A stretch of 64,000 bases of DNA from Dyadobacter psychrotolerans (GCF_004349265.1 NZ_SMFL01000005.1:186301-250300); one strand, 5' to 3'. Counted from the first letter of the stretch, positions 1 to 9,228 are shown. Translations and numbers: made by a program. Notes: generated from the sequence alone by a model not told the origin.

Positions 1-925
1 GGCTAACAACGACCCGGAAATCATCATGGGTTTCACGCACGGTGGAACAGGTACCGGTCAGGGAGAAGAATTGATGAGAGATTTTTCAGGACGTTCGCAT
101 GAGGGTTCTCAGCTTTGGGTTTCTCCGCGTTATGAAATCGCAGACAGATATCAATCAACAATCACAGGTGATTTTGCTACGAAGCTGATCCCAATGAACC
201 CGACAACTGCGGGTGCAAGAACTGCGGCAAACTCAGCGGTAAATCCAAACAGTTACCGTAACCGGGATTACAGAATGAAATCGACAATCATGTGGGATTA
301 TGAAATGAGCGTTGGTCTTGCAGGTTTGAAATCAACCGGTATGGTTCCTTATGTATATAAAACATGGAATGCAGCCATTACGATTGGTGGAGTACCTTAT
401 ACAACTTATAATACTGATGGTACTAACTCAGGTTATGTGTTCAGAAAATTTGTTAGGAATTATGCGGGACAGGGACGTGCCGATGGTGACTACAATTTCC
501 CGGTTATGCGTTTGGCAGATGTGTTTTTGATGTATGCAGAAGCAACCAATTTCGTTTCAGGCCCTCAGGCTGATGCAATTGCGCTGGTAAACAGAGTCCG
601 TCGCCGTGGAAATCTTCCTGCACTTAAAGCAGACAAAACTGCAAATGCCGATGCATTTTTTGCAGCAATTGAACAGGAACGTATCGTTGAACTCGTTGCC
701 GAAGGTCAGCGTGGATTTGATATTCGCCGCTGGAGAGCTCAGGAAAGAATCTGGGGCGCACCTTACGGTGTAGGTGTCTGGAGAATCGATTCACATGGTG
801 CAAACATGCAGCAGTATTTCCAAAACTCTTCAGAAAGAGTTTACCAGCAGAATTACATTTTCCGTATTCCGCCTGGAGAACGTGACCGTAATCCTAATCT
901 GACACAAAATACGCCCTGGTTATAA
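1..925 (+). CDS. SusD/RagB family outer-membrane lipoprotein, C-terminal part
   Basis: The reading frame is open from base 2 to the stop at 925, so the gene begins before the window; the ATG at 26 is internal. About 308 residues are visible. They carry the usual SusD C-terminal signals: the segment RLADVFLMYAEATN, then ALVNRVRRRGN, then a helix EQERIVELVAEGQRGFDIRRW and a closing FRIPPGERDRNPNLTQN. SusD proteins are lipid-anchored lids that hold glycan over a SusC porin, so a susC should lie just upstream, outside the window. Two lipoproteins follow at 35 and 19 bp, which suggests one operon. Confidence 0.93.
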   Translation, partial: ANNDPEIIMGFTHGGTGTGQGEELMRDFSGRSHEGSQLWVSPRYEIADRYQSTITGDFATKLIPMNPTTAGARTAANSAVNPNSYRNRDYRMKSTIMWDYEMSVGLAGLKSTGMVPYVYKTWNAAITIGGVPYTTYNTDGTNSGYVFRKFVRNYAGQGRADGDYNFPVMRLADVFLMYAEATNFVSGPQADAIALVNRVRRRGNLPALKADKTANADAFFAAIEQERIVELVAEGQRGFDIRRWRAQERIWGAPYGVGVWRIDSHGANMQQYFQNSSERVYQQNYIFRIPPGERDRNPNLTQNTPWL

Positions 926-960
926 AAAGGGATTTTGTAAAATATATAAACTGAAATACA

Positions 961-1368
961 ATGATTAAAAATATCAGAATAATATGCGCAGTCCTTCTTA
1001 CAACCTTTGCTATGGTTGCCTGCAAAGAAGACTTTCCTGTAGATGAGGACGGGCTGCTTATCACCACCAGAACGCAGTGTTATGTAAGTAATTTCGAGCT
1101 GCTGGGTAGTGATCTGCAAACGGTAAGAACGTCGAACGCGGTTATAGACACCACTGCTCAGACAGTTACAGTAGAGGTGTTTTACGGTACGGATCTTAAA
1201 AACGTTTACCCGCAGTTCACCCTGGTAACTGATGCTAAACTGGAACCTAAGATTACGGGGAAAACAGATTTTTCTGATCTGGCAAATCCGAAACAGTACA
1301 CTGTAGTTTCCGGAAACCGGCAAATCAGAAAAACCTACAAGGTGAATATTACAGTTCAAAAACCGTAA
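961..1368 (+). CDS. Small DUF5018-like surface lipoprotein
   Basis: A 135-residue protein starts with a lipoprotein signal peptide ending in MVACKEDF (lipobox Cys about residue 21). The rest is one Ig-like beta domain: an FELLG strand, VTVEVFYGTDLKNVYPQFTL and a final YKVNITVQKP strand, the pattern of DUF5018-type domains in SusCD loci. It lies 35 bp after the susD-like gene and 19 bp before the next lipoprotein gene, so it is probably part of the glycan-binding surface complex. The function is inferred from position; no ligand-binding site can be read from the sequence. Confidence 0.75.
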   Translation: MIKNIRIICAVLLTTFAMVACKEDFPVDEDGLLITTRTQCYVSNFELLGSDLQTVRTSNAVIDTTAQTVTVEVFYGTDLKNVYPQFTLVTDAKLEPKITGKTDFSDLANPKQYTVVSGNRQIRKTYKVNITVQKP

Positions 1369-1387
1369 TTCTAAAATTAGAGCAATT

Positions 1388-2374
1388 ATGAAATATAAAT
1401 TTTTAACATATTTATTCTTTTCTCTTTCCGTAATGACAGTTATGTCATCCTGCGAAGAAGAAGAATACGCAATTCCGACGCTTCCACAGGAGCTTCAGAA
1501 TGATGTGATCAAAAGGACATTGGGGCCGAATCTGACAGGACTCAATATCGAATTTGCTTATGCAATGGCTTTGCCAAAGTCTATGGGTAAACTGGTTTCG
1601 GCAGAGGTTGAAGCATCTATTGCCGGTGCAGAAACTACTTATTTGGATAACAAATCATACTACACCAATTCAAGCGGCGTGGATGTTGGTATTGAAGTAG
1701 GAAGCAAGTCGGTGAATAGCGGAGGAAAAACCACGGTAACCTTTACCAAGGATACAATGGCGGCAACTTTGCGGTACTTCTATCGTATTCCAACCAGCGC
1801 AAAAGGCAAAGAAGTGTCGTTTAAATTCTCGGCAACTGCAAGCAATGGCCAGAGCGTGACCTACAACATGGGGCCATACAAAATAGCTGAAATGGATATG
1901 GTACTGGATCTGGACGTAAAAGATAGCTCAGCTGCCTATATTTCTATTGAAGATCTGGCTGTTTACAATCCAACGCAGGCCACTGCAAATGCTGCTAAAA
2001 TTGATCTGGTTTATTTGTATCGTGCCATACCGAACATCACGTTTACGCACGGATTGGTTGCACCTTCGGCTAAAACTTATCTGCCGAATGTTACCCTTCC
2101 TGCCGGCGTAAACCGTACTGCAAAAGTTCAAAAAGTATGGGCTTTGAGAGACTTCCATCTTGCGCGTTTGCAATATGGTATTTATATCGATGATCTGGAT
2201 TTTCAGAAACTGGATCTCTCCACAGCGGTGGATTACGCCATCAATTTGAGAGCGGAAGCCGGAACCTGGGTTGAAACTGCGGATGGTAAATACAGAGCGT
2301 ATATTTATATTAATTCAATTAATAACGCAACCAAAAGCGCAAAGATCAGCATCAAACGTTACACGATGAAGTAA
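1388..2374 (+). CDS. SusD-associated surface lipoprotein, DUF4466-like
   Basis: A 328-residue protein with a lipoprotein signal (MSSCEEEEYA, Cys about residue 22; the acidic residues after Cys resemble a surface-export signal). The body is predicted all-beta and consists of two similar-sized halves, with no catalytic motif that I can recognise. The length and the KISIKRYTMK end resemble DUF4466/DUF1735-type proteins that follow SusD in Bacteroidota loci; this family match is from memory and tentative. It is the last gene before a strong hairpin at 2401-2435, so it closes the transcription unit of the upstream SusCD pair. A role in binding the target glycan at the surface is likely. Confidence 0.65.
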   Translation: MKYKFLTYLFFSLSVMTVMSSCEEEEYAIPTLPQELQNDVIKRTLGPNLTGLNIEFAYAMALPKSMGKLVSAEVEASIAGAETTYLDNKSYYTNSSGVDVGIEVGSKSVNSGGKTTVTFTKDTMAATLRYFYRIPTSAKGKEVSFKFSATASNGQSVTYNMGPYKIAEMDMVLDLDVKDSSAAYISIEDLAVYNPTQATANAAKIDLVYLYRAIPNITFTHGLVAPSAKTYLPNVTLPAGVNRTAKVQKVWALRDFHLARLQYGIYIDDLDFQKLDLSTAVDYAINLRAEAGTWVETADGKYRAYIYINSINNATKSAKISIKRYTMK

Positions 2375-2400
2375 CCGGTTTCACATTTGAACATGAGTAA

Positions 2401-2441
2401 ATTTCCCGCAGATGAAAGTTTTATCTGCGGGAAATCATTTT
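2401..2441 (+). terminator. Rho-independent terminator after the first SusD operon
   Basis: A perfect 13-bp inverted repeat (2401-2413 and 2423-2435, arms ATTTCCCGCAGAT / ATCTGCGGGAAAT) with a 9-base loop, followed by a short T run in CATTTT. It lies between the lipoprotein gene ending at 2374 and the lyase operon starting at 2476. Confidence 0.75.
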
Positions 2442-2475
2442 AAGGCCGGAATTTTCCGACACCCCTAAACCTGAC

Positions 2476-4530
2476 ATGAAAATATTCTGTAAAATCTTCC
2501 TGATTTCAATAGTATCCCTATTGATTCCGGATAGGATAGCTGCCCAGAATTTCGTCCATCCGGGCATTAACCAAACTGCCGCAGATCTGGCTTATATGAA
2601 ACAGCAGGTTCTCAAAAGTGAACAACCCTGGAAAGATGCTTTTGAAAAACTCAAAAAGAAAACAGATCTTAATTTCGAAATAAAGACTTACACACACGTG
2701 CTGCGCGGATCCTACGGAAAGCCTAACATTGGCGGCGATGATCTTTCGAAGGGTGCAAACATGGCCTACAACTGTGCACTTGTTTGGTACATAACCGGAG
2801 AAAAACCCTATGCAGATAAAGCAATTGAAATAATTAATGCCTGGTCGCCGGTGATATGGGACCTGGATTACAACGATGCCAAACTACTCGCTGCCTGGAC
2901 CGGGCACGTCTGGTGTAATGCGGCAGAAATCTTACGCTACAATAATGCTGGCTGGAAAAAGCAGGACATCGACCGCTTTTCCAATATGCTCATGACGGTT
3001 TACTATCCTTTATTCAGATATTATTTCCCCCAGGCTAACGGCAACTGGGACGGCGCCATCATTCATTCCATTATGGCTATCGGCATTTTTACAGACAACC
3101 GAAAGATGTTTGATAACGCCGTCGGCCACTTTCTTCATGGGCCGGTTAACGGAAGCATTTTTAAATACATTTATCCCAGTGGCCAATGCCAGGAAACGAC
3201 CCGTGACCAGGGACATGTTCAGCTAGGTTTAGGCGAATTTGCAGGAGCGGCGCACATCGCCTGGACGCAAAATGTCGACCTTTTTTCCATTGGCAATAAC
3301 AGGCTCGCCCTCGGATATGAATATACTTCTGAATTTCTCCTGGGAAAAAAGCCGCACAGCTACGGTATCATTTCCGAACGCGCCAAATCATTTCGGGATG
3401 ATTACGAATATGTTTACAATCATTACAAATCGAAAGGCCTCTCTCTTCCTTTTACCAGTCAGGCTGCCGATTCAGCGAGAAAAAATGCCACCGTTAGTGT
3501 GCTTACTTCGAGACGAGCGCCTGATGGAAAAGCAAAAACGCTCAAACTTTCTATTTTGAAAGCCGATGTGAAAATAACCGGTGCAAAAGCCAGTGAAAAA
3601 GTAACTCCACGTCCGTCAGCAGTTTTTGTGGAACCGGGTAAGTCGATTCAGGATGCGCTTAACGCTGGTGCAGGAAAACAGGTTGTGGTCATTGCAAAAG
3701 CGGGCGTTCATACACTGCCCCGCACGCTGAGAATTCCAAATGATGTTACCCTGGCCGGAGAAGGTATTGAAACCATTCTTTTTCTCGATCCTGCTTCCGG
3801 TGTCAGAGATGCTATTGTAAATGCTGAACCGGATCTGACCAATATCACAATTCGTGATCTGGTGATAGAAGGTGCTTTGAAAACAGAGATTCATTCGGAT
3901 CCAAACAGTACACGGTCATTCCGAAGTACTGCAAACAGGGGTGGGATTATGTTCCTGGGACAGAAGGCTGGACAAATGAAAAATATCACCCTTGAAAACG
4001 TCACCGTAAAAAACTGCACTTACAACGGCGTTTTTATAAGCGGGGCTGAAAACGTAAATATCCTCAATTGTAATCTTGAAGAAAACGGGTCCAGTGTGGT
4101 GCCCGGGCCGCAGCTTCAGCACAATCTTTTGTTAACGCACTGCTCAAAAGTAACAATAAAAGACAGCAGGCTTGATACTTCACCTTTTGGCAGCGGAGTT
4201 GCATTGGGTCATTGCCGGGATGTTTTGGTCGCCAACAGTGAAATCGCCCGAAATGCCTGGTATGGCGTGCTGATCACAGAATCAAACAACGTCAAAGTTG
4301 AAAACAACCTGATTGAAGGAAACGACCGGAGCGGAGTGATGTCGGAATTTCTATCATCGGGATCAGAAAATGTTACCGTCAATGGCAACACGATTCAGTA
4401 CAATAACGGCTTTGGTGTTGAATCTTATGCAGGGAAAAATATCCGTGCAGATAAAAATATTTTTGCAGGAAACGGAAATGCTGCCGAGCAGCAAAGGATT
4501 AGCAGTGAGAGGTTTATTATTATGAAGTAA
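2476..4530 (+). CDS. Two-domain putative polysaccharide lyase: alginate-lyase fold plus right-handed beta-helix
   Basis: A 684-residue exported protein (signal peptide to about residue 23, ending IAAQ). Residues about 25-340 form an alpha-helical alginate-lyase domain (PF05426 type, PL38-like). Key blocks are NGNWDGAI near residue 187 and CQETTRDQGHVQLGLGE near 238, which match block for block the single-domain protein at 9285-10391. A linker of about 40 residues leads to a beta-helix of about 290 residues starting at VFVEPGKSIQDAL (residue 384), with regular coils such as NITLENVTVKN and NVNILNCNLEENG. Beta-helix domains of this type occur in PL6, PL31 and other lyases and epimerases. It is the first gene of a tight operon. 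Whether both domains are catalytic is unknown; uronate-polymer cleavage is inferred from the folds and the neighbours. Confidence 0.85.
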   Translation: MKIFCKIFLISIVSLLIPDRIAAQNFVHPGINQTAADLAYMKQQVLKSEQPWKDAFEKLKKKTDLNFEIKTYTHVLRGSYGKPNIGGDDLSKGANMAYNCALVWYITGEKPYADKAIEIINAWSPVIWDLDYNDAKLLAAWTGHVWCNAAEILRYNNAGWKKQDIDRFSNMLMTVYYPLFRYYFPQANGNWDGAIIHSIMAIGIFTDNRKMFDNAVGHFLHGPVNGSIFKYIYPSGQCQETTRDQGHVQLGLGEFAGAAHIAWTQNVDLFSIGNNRLALGYEYTSEFLLGKKPHSYGIISERAKSFRDDYEYVYNHYKSKGLSLPFTSQAADSARKNATVSVLTSRRAPDGKAKTLKLSILKADVKITGAKASEKVTPRPSAVFVEPGKSIQDALNAGAGKQVVVIAKAGVHTLPRTLRIPNDVTLAGEGIETILFLDPASGVRDAIVNAEPDLTNITIRDLVIEGALKTEIHSDPNSTRSFRSTANRGGIMFLGQKAGQMKNITLENVTVKNCTYNGVFISGAENVNILNCNLEENGSSVVPGPQLQHNLLLTHCSKVTIKDSRLDTSPFGSGVALGHCRDVLVANSEIARNAWYGVLITESNNVKVENNLIEGNDRSGVMSEFLSSGSENVTVNGNTIQYNNGFGVESYAGKNIRADKNIFAGNGNAAEQQRISSERFIIMK

Positions 4531-4561
4531 GCTATTCAGTTTCAATTTAATCTATTCCAGG

Positions 4562-5797
4562 ATGTTTTATACAAAAAGTGTTGTCTTTGAATTGATGCTC
4601 GTTGTTCTTGGAATATTCTGCACTTCAGCGTTATCCAATCCGGCAGTCGGTTCAGATTCTCCCAAACCACAAACTTTCCTGCTCCGCGGTGAACTATTGC
4701 AAAGTAACAAAGCAAAAATTAAAAAGGGTGACCCTGCCCTGAGAAAAGCCTTGGCAGACCTGGTCAGCGAAGCGGCTAAAGCACTGGCCAAAGGGCCTTA
4801 TTCGGTTACCTATAAAACCAAGGTTCCGCCCAGCGGCGACAAACATGATTACATGAGTGTGGGCCCCTACTGGTGGCCAGATTCTTCCAAAACGGATGGC
4901 TTACCCTATATCAGGAAGGACGGTCAGGTTAATCCGGAACGTTATTCGATTAAAGATGCGGATTATCATACTGCTTTGTGTGAAGATGTGCACACCCTGG
5001 GGCTAGCCTGGTTTTTCACCGATGATAAAAAATATTCAGACCATGCTGCCAGGTTGCTCAAAGTCTGGTTTTTAGATCCGCAAACAAGGATGAACCCAAA
5101 CCTGAACTTCGGTCAGGCAATACCCGGAAAGATGGATGGCAGGGGAATTGGAATCATCGATACCCGAAATCTGGGCAAGCTGATCGATGGTGTGCTGCTT
5201 GTAAAAGATTCAAAAAGTTTACCTGCCGCCGATTATAAAGGTATACAGGATTGGTACAAAGCATTTTTTAACTGGATGACAACCAGTCCGATCGGCTTGG
5301 ACGAAGCGGATGAGTTTAATAATCATGGTACCTGGTATGATGTGCAGGTAGTTTCGATGGCACTTTTCACAGGCCAGCCTGATCTTGCAAAAAAAATACT
5401 AAACGAACAGACAAAAAAACGGATTGAAAGCCAGCTGAAAGAGGATGGCAGTCAGCCGCATGAACTTGCGAGGACACTTTCCTGGAATTATTCTCAAATG
5501 AATCTGATCGGTTTTTTTGTTCTGGCAGCTTTGGCAGAAAAGGTAGATGAAGATCTTTTTCATTACGTAAGTCAGGGTGGTAAAAGTTTAAAGTCTGCTT
5601 TAATCTGGATGCTGCCTTTTGCAGAAAAGAAAAAAGAGTGGAAAACGACTCAAATCAAACCCATGCAACCGGACGGGTTCATACAACTGGCGCAGGCAGT
5701 TTCCGGAAAATATCCGGACGTCGATATTTCACACCTGATCAAATCCTCCGGAAAGAACGAAAACAGCCTGCTTTTACTCACCAATGGAATCTTCTGA
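4562..5797 (+). CDS. Alginate lyase family protein (PF05426)
   Basis: A 411-residue exported protein with a signal peptide ending near ALSNPAVG. It carries the family blocks SVGPYWWPD (about residue 99), a tyrosine- and asparagine-rich stretch IRKDGQVNPE, NFGQAIPGKMDGRGIGIIDT, NHGTWYDVQ (about residue 255) and RTLSWNYSQMNL (about 303). The NHGTWYD and SWNY blocks hold the Asn, His and Tyr residues expected in the active cleft of alpha/alpha-toroid lyases. It starts 31 bp after the two-domain lyase and ends 2 bp before the heparinase-type gene. It is clearly distinct from the PL38-like domains on either side, so it probably has a different bond or chain-position preference. The substrate is not determined. 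Confidence 0.85.
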   Translation: MFYTKSVVFELMLVVLGIFCTSALSNPAVGSDSPKPQTFLLRGELLQSNKAKIKKGDPALRKALADLVSEAAKALAKGPYSVTYKTKVPPSGDKHDYMSVGPYWWPDSSKTDGLPYIRKDGQVNPERYSIKDADYHTALCEDVHTLGLAWFFTDDKKYSDHAARLLKVWFLDPQTRMNPNLNFGQAIPGKMDGRGIGIIDTRNLGKLIDGVLLVKDSKSLPAADYKGIQDWYKAFFNWMTTSPIGLDEADEFNNHGTWYDVQVVSMALFTGQPDLAKKILNEQTKKRIESQLKEDGSQPHELARTLSWNYSQMNLIGFFVLAALAEKVDEDLFHYVSQGGKSLKSALIWMLPFAEKKKEWKTTQIKPMQPDGFIQLAQAVSGKYPDVDISHLIKSSGKNENSLLLLTNGIF

Positions 5798-5799
5798 AA

Positions 5800-7680
5800 A
5801 TGAAAAAAATCCTGATCCTTTTAGCCTTATTTGTTACTGTTTCAGCTTTCGGGCAAAGTCAACCTGTTACTGTTGCCGGGACAGATGTTTTAAAATCACT
5901 CAAAAAATCGCATCCGCGTTTGCTTTTGCTGAAAGGTGAAGAACAATCGCTGCTTTCCCAAATTAAAAAGCATAAGGAATGGAGCGGAATCCACCAGGAA
6001 ATTTTAAAAGAATGTGATAAGATTATTGACCTGCCGCCGGTTGAAAGAATAAAAACCGGCAGGAGACTTTTAGGAAAATCCAGGGAAGCACTTCGGCGTT
6101 TGTTCCAGCTTTCTTATGCCTACCGGACAACCGGGGACGCCAAATATTTAAACAGAGCGGAGAAAGAACTTCTGGGCATCTCAGCGTTTGAAGACTGGAA
6201 TCCTTCCCATTTTTTGGACGTCGCCGAGATGACAATGGCTGTTGCGATCGGATACGACTGGCTTTACAATAATTTGTCAGCTGAAACTCGGAAAACGATC
6301 CGTCAGGCAATCGTTACAAAAGGAATCGAACCTTCTTATAATAAAGATTTCAACTGGTTTTTAACTGCTGAGCACAACTGGAACCAGGTCTGCAATGCAG
6401 GAATGACTTTTGGTGCACTTGCCATTGCGGAAGATGAGCCGGAGCTTGCCGCCAAAACCATCAGTCGGGCTGTGGAAACTTTGCCAAAATCGATGATCAC
6501 GTCCTACCAGCCCGATGGAGCCTATCCGGAAGGATTTAGCTATTGGGATTATGGGACCAGCTTTAATGTGTTATTTGTCAGCGCTGTGGAAAAGGCATTG
6601 GGAACTGACTTCGGCTTGTCACAATCTCCCGGATTTCTGAAAACTGCCGGGTTTCTGGAAAACCTGGTAGGGCCAACGGGTCTTGCCCATAACTGGGGAG
6701 ACAGTGGTTTAAAAGATGGTTTAAGTCCTGCCATGTTCTGGTTTGCGGAAAAAGTGAAAGATCCTTCCCTTTTGTGGAGCCAGAAAAAATTACTGACCAC
6801 AAGTTCCAATAGTTATGTAAACAACCGTCTTTTGCCGGCTCTTCTGGTTTGGGGCGTGAAAACCGATTTGTCGGCCGTAAAACCACCTGTGAAAAAAGTT
6901 TGGGTAGGGCAGGGGCCTTCCCCGGTTGGATTGATGCGTACATCCTGGACAGATCCGAACGCCATTTTTGTTGGGGTCAAAACCGGTTCTCCTTCCGTGA
7001 ATCACGCGCATATGGATGAGGGGTCTTTCGTAATTGATGCGCAGGGTGAGAGATGGGCGATGGATTTTGGAATGCAGGAATACAATTCGCTGGAAAGCAA
7101 GGGTGTCGATCTTTGGAACCGTACGCAGAAATCACAGAGATGGGAAGTTTTCAGGCTCAACAACTTTGCACACAATACCTTATCCTTTGACGGCCAGCTG
7201 ATGAATGCCAAAGGTTTTGCAAAAATTGATAAATGGTCGGAAGAACCTTCACAGCTGGCAGTCATGACCGATCTTTCTCAGATGTTTGAAGGGCAGGTTG
7301 CTTCCGCAAAAAGAGGAATCTCTATTCGGGATGAAAAGTATGTGGTGATCCGGGATGAAATAAAAACATCGGATAAACCAACTATAATGCGGTGGAATTT
7401 ACTGACTCCGGCAGATGTGAAAATTGTGGATGGCAAGACGGTCGAACTTTCACAAAATGGTAAAAAAATGTTGTTGGTTTTTGATACAAAAGCAAAAATT
7501 GAAATTAAGACCTGGCCGACAACACCCACACACGATTACGACGCAGCTAATCCAAACACACAGTTTGTAGGATTTGAAGCTGTTATTCCTGCCAATACGG
7601 AAGAAAACTTCAATGCATATTTTACAAACTCAACTCGTGAAATCACAACCAAACCACTTTCAGAATGGAAGGTAAAATAG
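5800..7680 (+). CDS. Heparinase II/III family polysaccharide lyase
   Basis: A 626-residue exported enzyme. The ATG at 5800 is chosen over the upstream in-frame ATG at 5638 because it opens a clear signal peptide (KKILILLALFVTVSAFGQ) directly after the previous stop. Residues about 35-370 form the alpha-helical toroid with AEHNWNQVCN (His192) and EGFSYWDYGTSF (Tyr248/Tyr251). The His-to-Tyr spacing of 56 resembles the catalytic pair of heparinase II and PL17 enzymes. The C-terminal beta-sandwich starts with NHAHMDEGSFV (His402, His404), a typical PF07940 metal-binding block. The family includes exolytic oligouronide lyases, so release of monomers from oligosaccharides made by the neighbouring lyases is plausible. 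The stop overlaps the next start by 16 bp. Confidence 0.88.
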   Translation: MKKILILLALFVTVSAFGQSQPVTVAGTDVLKSLKKSHPRLLLLKGEEQSLLSQIKKHKEWSGIHQEILKECDKIIDLPPVERIKTGRRLLGKSREALRRLFQLSYAYRTTGDAKYLNRAEKELLGISAFEDWNPSHFLDVAEMTMAVAIGYDWLYNNLSAETRKTIRQAIVTKGIEPSYNKDFNWFLTAEHNWNQVCNAGMTFGALAIAEDEPELAAKTISRAVETLPKSMITSYQPDGAYPEGFSYWDYGTSFNVLFVSAVEKALGTDFGLSQSPGFLKTAGFLENLVGPTGLAHNWGDSGLKDGLSPAMFWFAEKVKDPSLLWSQKKLLTTSSNSYVNNRLLPALLVWGVKTDLSAVKPPVKKVWVGQGPSPVGLMRTSWTDPNAIFVGVKTGSPSVNHAHMDEGSFVIDAQGERWAMDFGMQEYNSLESKGVDLWNRTQKSQRWEVFRLNNFAHNTLSFDGQLMNAKGFAKIDKWSEEPSQLAVMTDLSQMFEGQVASAKRGISIRDEKYVVIRDEIKTSDKPTIMRWNLLTPADVKIVDGKTVELSQNGKKMLLVFDTKAKIEIKTWPTTPTHDYDAANPNTQFVGFEAVIPANTEENFNAYFTNSTREITTKPLSEWKVK

Positions 7681-9005
7681 ATATTTTAAAAGATTATCCT
7701 TTAAGAGCTGTATTGCTTTTTTGTCTGTTATGCTGTTCAACAGTTTATGCACAAAAACAATCCGGAAAGTCAGTTGCCATTCCGGTTGACAAGGTCTGGT
7801 CGGGGCATCCGGTGGGTTTCGACATCATTACCACTGAAAAATTTCAGTATATCTGTTACTACGACACTGCGCGGAATATGGTCATTGCTCAGCGGCCGTT
7901 AACGTCGAAAGACTGGAAAAAAACAATCCTGCCAACAAAGGTGAAGTGGGACAGTCACAATTACATCGATATGATCCTGGATAAAAACGGGTTTATACAT
8001 GTTTCGGGAAACATGCACGGCGTACCGCTGATTTACTTCAGGTCAGAAAAACCGGAGAATATCGAAATGTTTGAAAAACTGTCCATGACAGGCAAAAATG
8101 AGGAACGGGCTACATATCCTGTTTTCTTTAAAGACCAAAAAGGTGAGCTTTATTTTCAATATCGAAACGGCGGCAGCGGCGACGGAATAACGTATTGGAA
8201 CAAATACAGCGCTGAAAGTAAAACCTGGAACGGGTTGTTTGATACACCATTTTTTGATGGTGAAAAAGAATCGAATGCCTACATGTCCAATCCACAGCCT
8301 GGTCCGGATGGTTATTTTTACATTATCTGGATGTGGCGACTTTCCCCGATTGCCAATACCAACCATAACCTTTCCTGCATCCGAAGCAAGGATCTGCTTT
8401 CGTGGGAAAATATGAAGGGAGATAAAATAGCCTTACCGGTTAAATGGAGTGATAACAAAGCAGTTGTTGATCCTGTTGCGCCATGGAACGGACTGATCAA
8501 CATGAGCTTTCAGATCAGCTGGGACAAAGAAAAGGTGCCGTACATCAGCTATCATAAGTTTGACAAAAGCGGAGTCAGTCAGGTGTTCATCAGTCGCTGG
8601 GAAAAAGGCCTTTGGCAGACATATCAGATCAGTAGCTGGGAAGATTTTACCTGGGATTTAAACCGGGGTGGTTCTTTGAGTAATTCCGTTGCTATTTCAG
8701 GTGTGATTGATGGAGGAAACAGTACCGTTACAGCACGATTTATGCATGAAAAATATGGTTCAGGTAGCTGGGTTTTGGATAAAAATTCTTTAAAAGTAAA
8801 AGAGACTTTACCGGAAAAACCTGCTGTCGCTCCCGCTATCCCGATACCTGTTTTGGCGAAGGATATGACGCTGCAAAGACGAATGGATAATACCGGAAGG
8901 TTCACCATGCAATGGCAAACTTTACCAACCTTTCAGGATAAACCCAGGCCAAAGCCTTATCCGGAGCCGTCCGATCTGGTAATTTATGAAGTGGTAGAGA
9001 AGTAG
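7665..9005 (+). CDS. BNR-repeat beta-propeller protein, possible polysaccharide lyase
   Basis: A 446-residue exported protein that overlaps the upstream lyase gene by 16 bp, so the two are translationally coupled. After the signal peptide (CCSTVYAQ) the sequence reads as a propeller of the BNR_4 type: repeated strands such as YICYYDTARNMVIAQR, FIHVSGNMHG, ERATYPVFFKD, YMSNPQPGPDGYFY and NHNLSCIRSKDLLSWEN. BNR_4 propellers include PL24/PL25 ulvan lyases and rhamnose-glucuronate lyases. Histidines 98, 112 and 118 lie in one block; the 20-residue gap between 98 and 118 recalls the two-His arrangement of propeller lyases, and His234 follows in NHNLS. That assignment is inference. It may instead bind or hydrolyse sugar. 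Confidence 0.8.
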   Translation: MEGKIDILKDYPLRAVLLFCLLCCSTVYAQKQSGKSVAIPVDKVWSGHPVGFDIITTEKFQYICYYDTARNMVIAQRPLTSKDWKKTILPTKVKWDSHNYIDMILDKNGFIHVSGNMHGVPLIYFRSEKPENIEMFEKLSMTGKNEERATYPVFFKDQKGELYFQYRNGGSGDGITYWNKYSAESKTWNGLFDTPFFDGEKESNAYMSNPQPGPDGYFYIIWMWRLSPIANTNHNLSCIRSKDLLSWENMKGDKIALPVKWSDNKAVVDPVAPWNGLINMSFQISWDKEKVPYISYHKFDKSGVSQVFISRWEKGLWQTYQISSWEDFTWDLNRGGSLSNSVAISGVIDGGNSTVTARFMHEKYGSGSWVLDKNSLKVKETLPEKPAVAPAIPIPVLAKDMTLQRRMDNTGRFTMQWQTLPTFQDKPRPKPYPEPSDLVIYEVVEK

Positions 9006-9032
9006 GGGAATGTTTTTTTTGCATGATAAAAC

Positions 9033-9228
9033 ACAAGGTGTTCCGACGGAACACTGATTGCAGCGTTACCAGTATTTCTACCTACAAGAGGTACCTCTGC
9101 TCAAAATTTCCTGAAAGCCAACAAGCTATGTCTTACAAGAAATGGCCTTTTATTTAATCTGCTTAGGCAGATCTCGTCGGTAGAAAATAGAATTAAAATA
9201 ATAACTGCATTCCATATGAACGCCTTGT
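9033..9228. repeat. 196-bp palindromic intergenic element
   Basis: Two 50-base arms (9033-9082 and 9179-9228) are imperfect inverted copies of each other. Both begin ACAAGG(T/C)GTTC, contain an A(C/T)GGAA block at the same offset and end TTTCTACC. Inside are smaller perfect palindromes: GTGTTCC-GAC-GGAACAC, AGAGGTACCTCT, and ATCTGC-TTAG-GCAGAT. No coding frame is convincing. It looks like a dispersed REP/MITE-like element placed between lyase genes. Confidence 0.65.

Noticed and set aside
853..1359. 168-residue open frame on the minus strand
   Set aside because: It is antisense to the small lipoprotein gene and the end of susD, has no signal or domain, and its composition is not protein-like.
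5638..5799. Extended N-terminus for the heparinase-type lyase
   Set aside because: The extra 54 residues overlap the previous lyase gene in another frame and precede a normal signal peptide starting at 5800.
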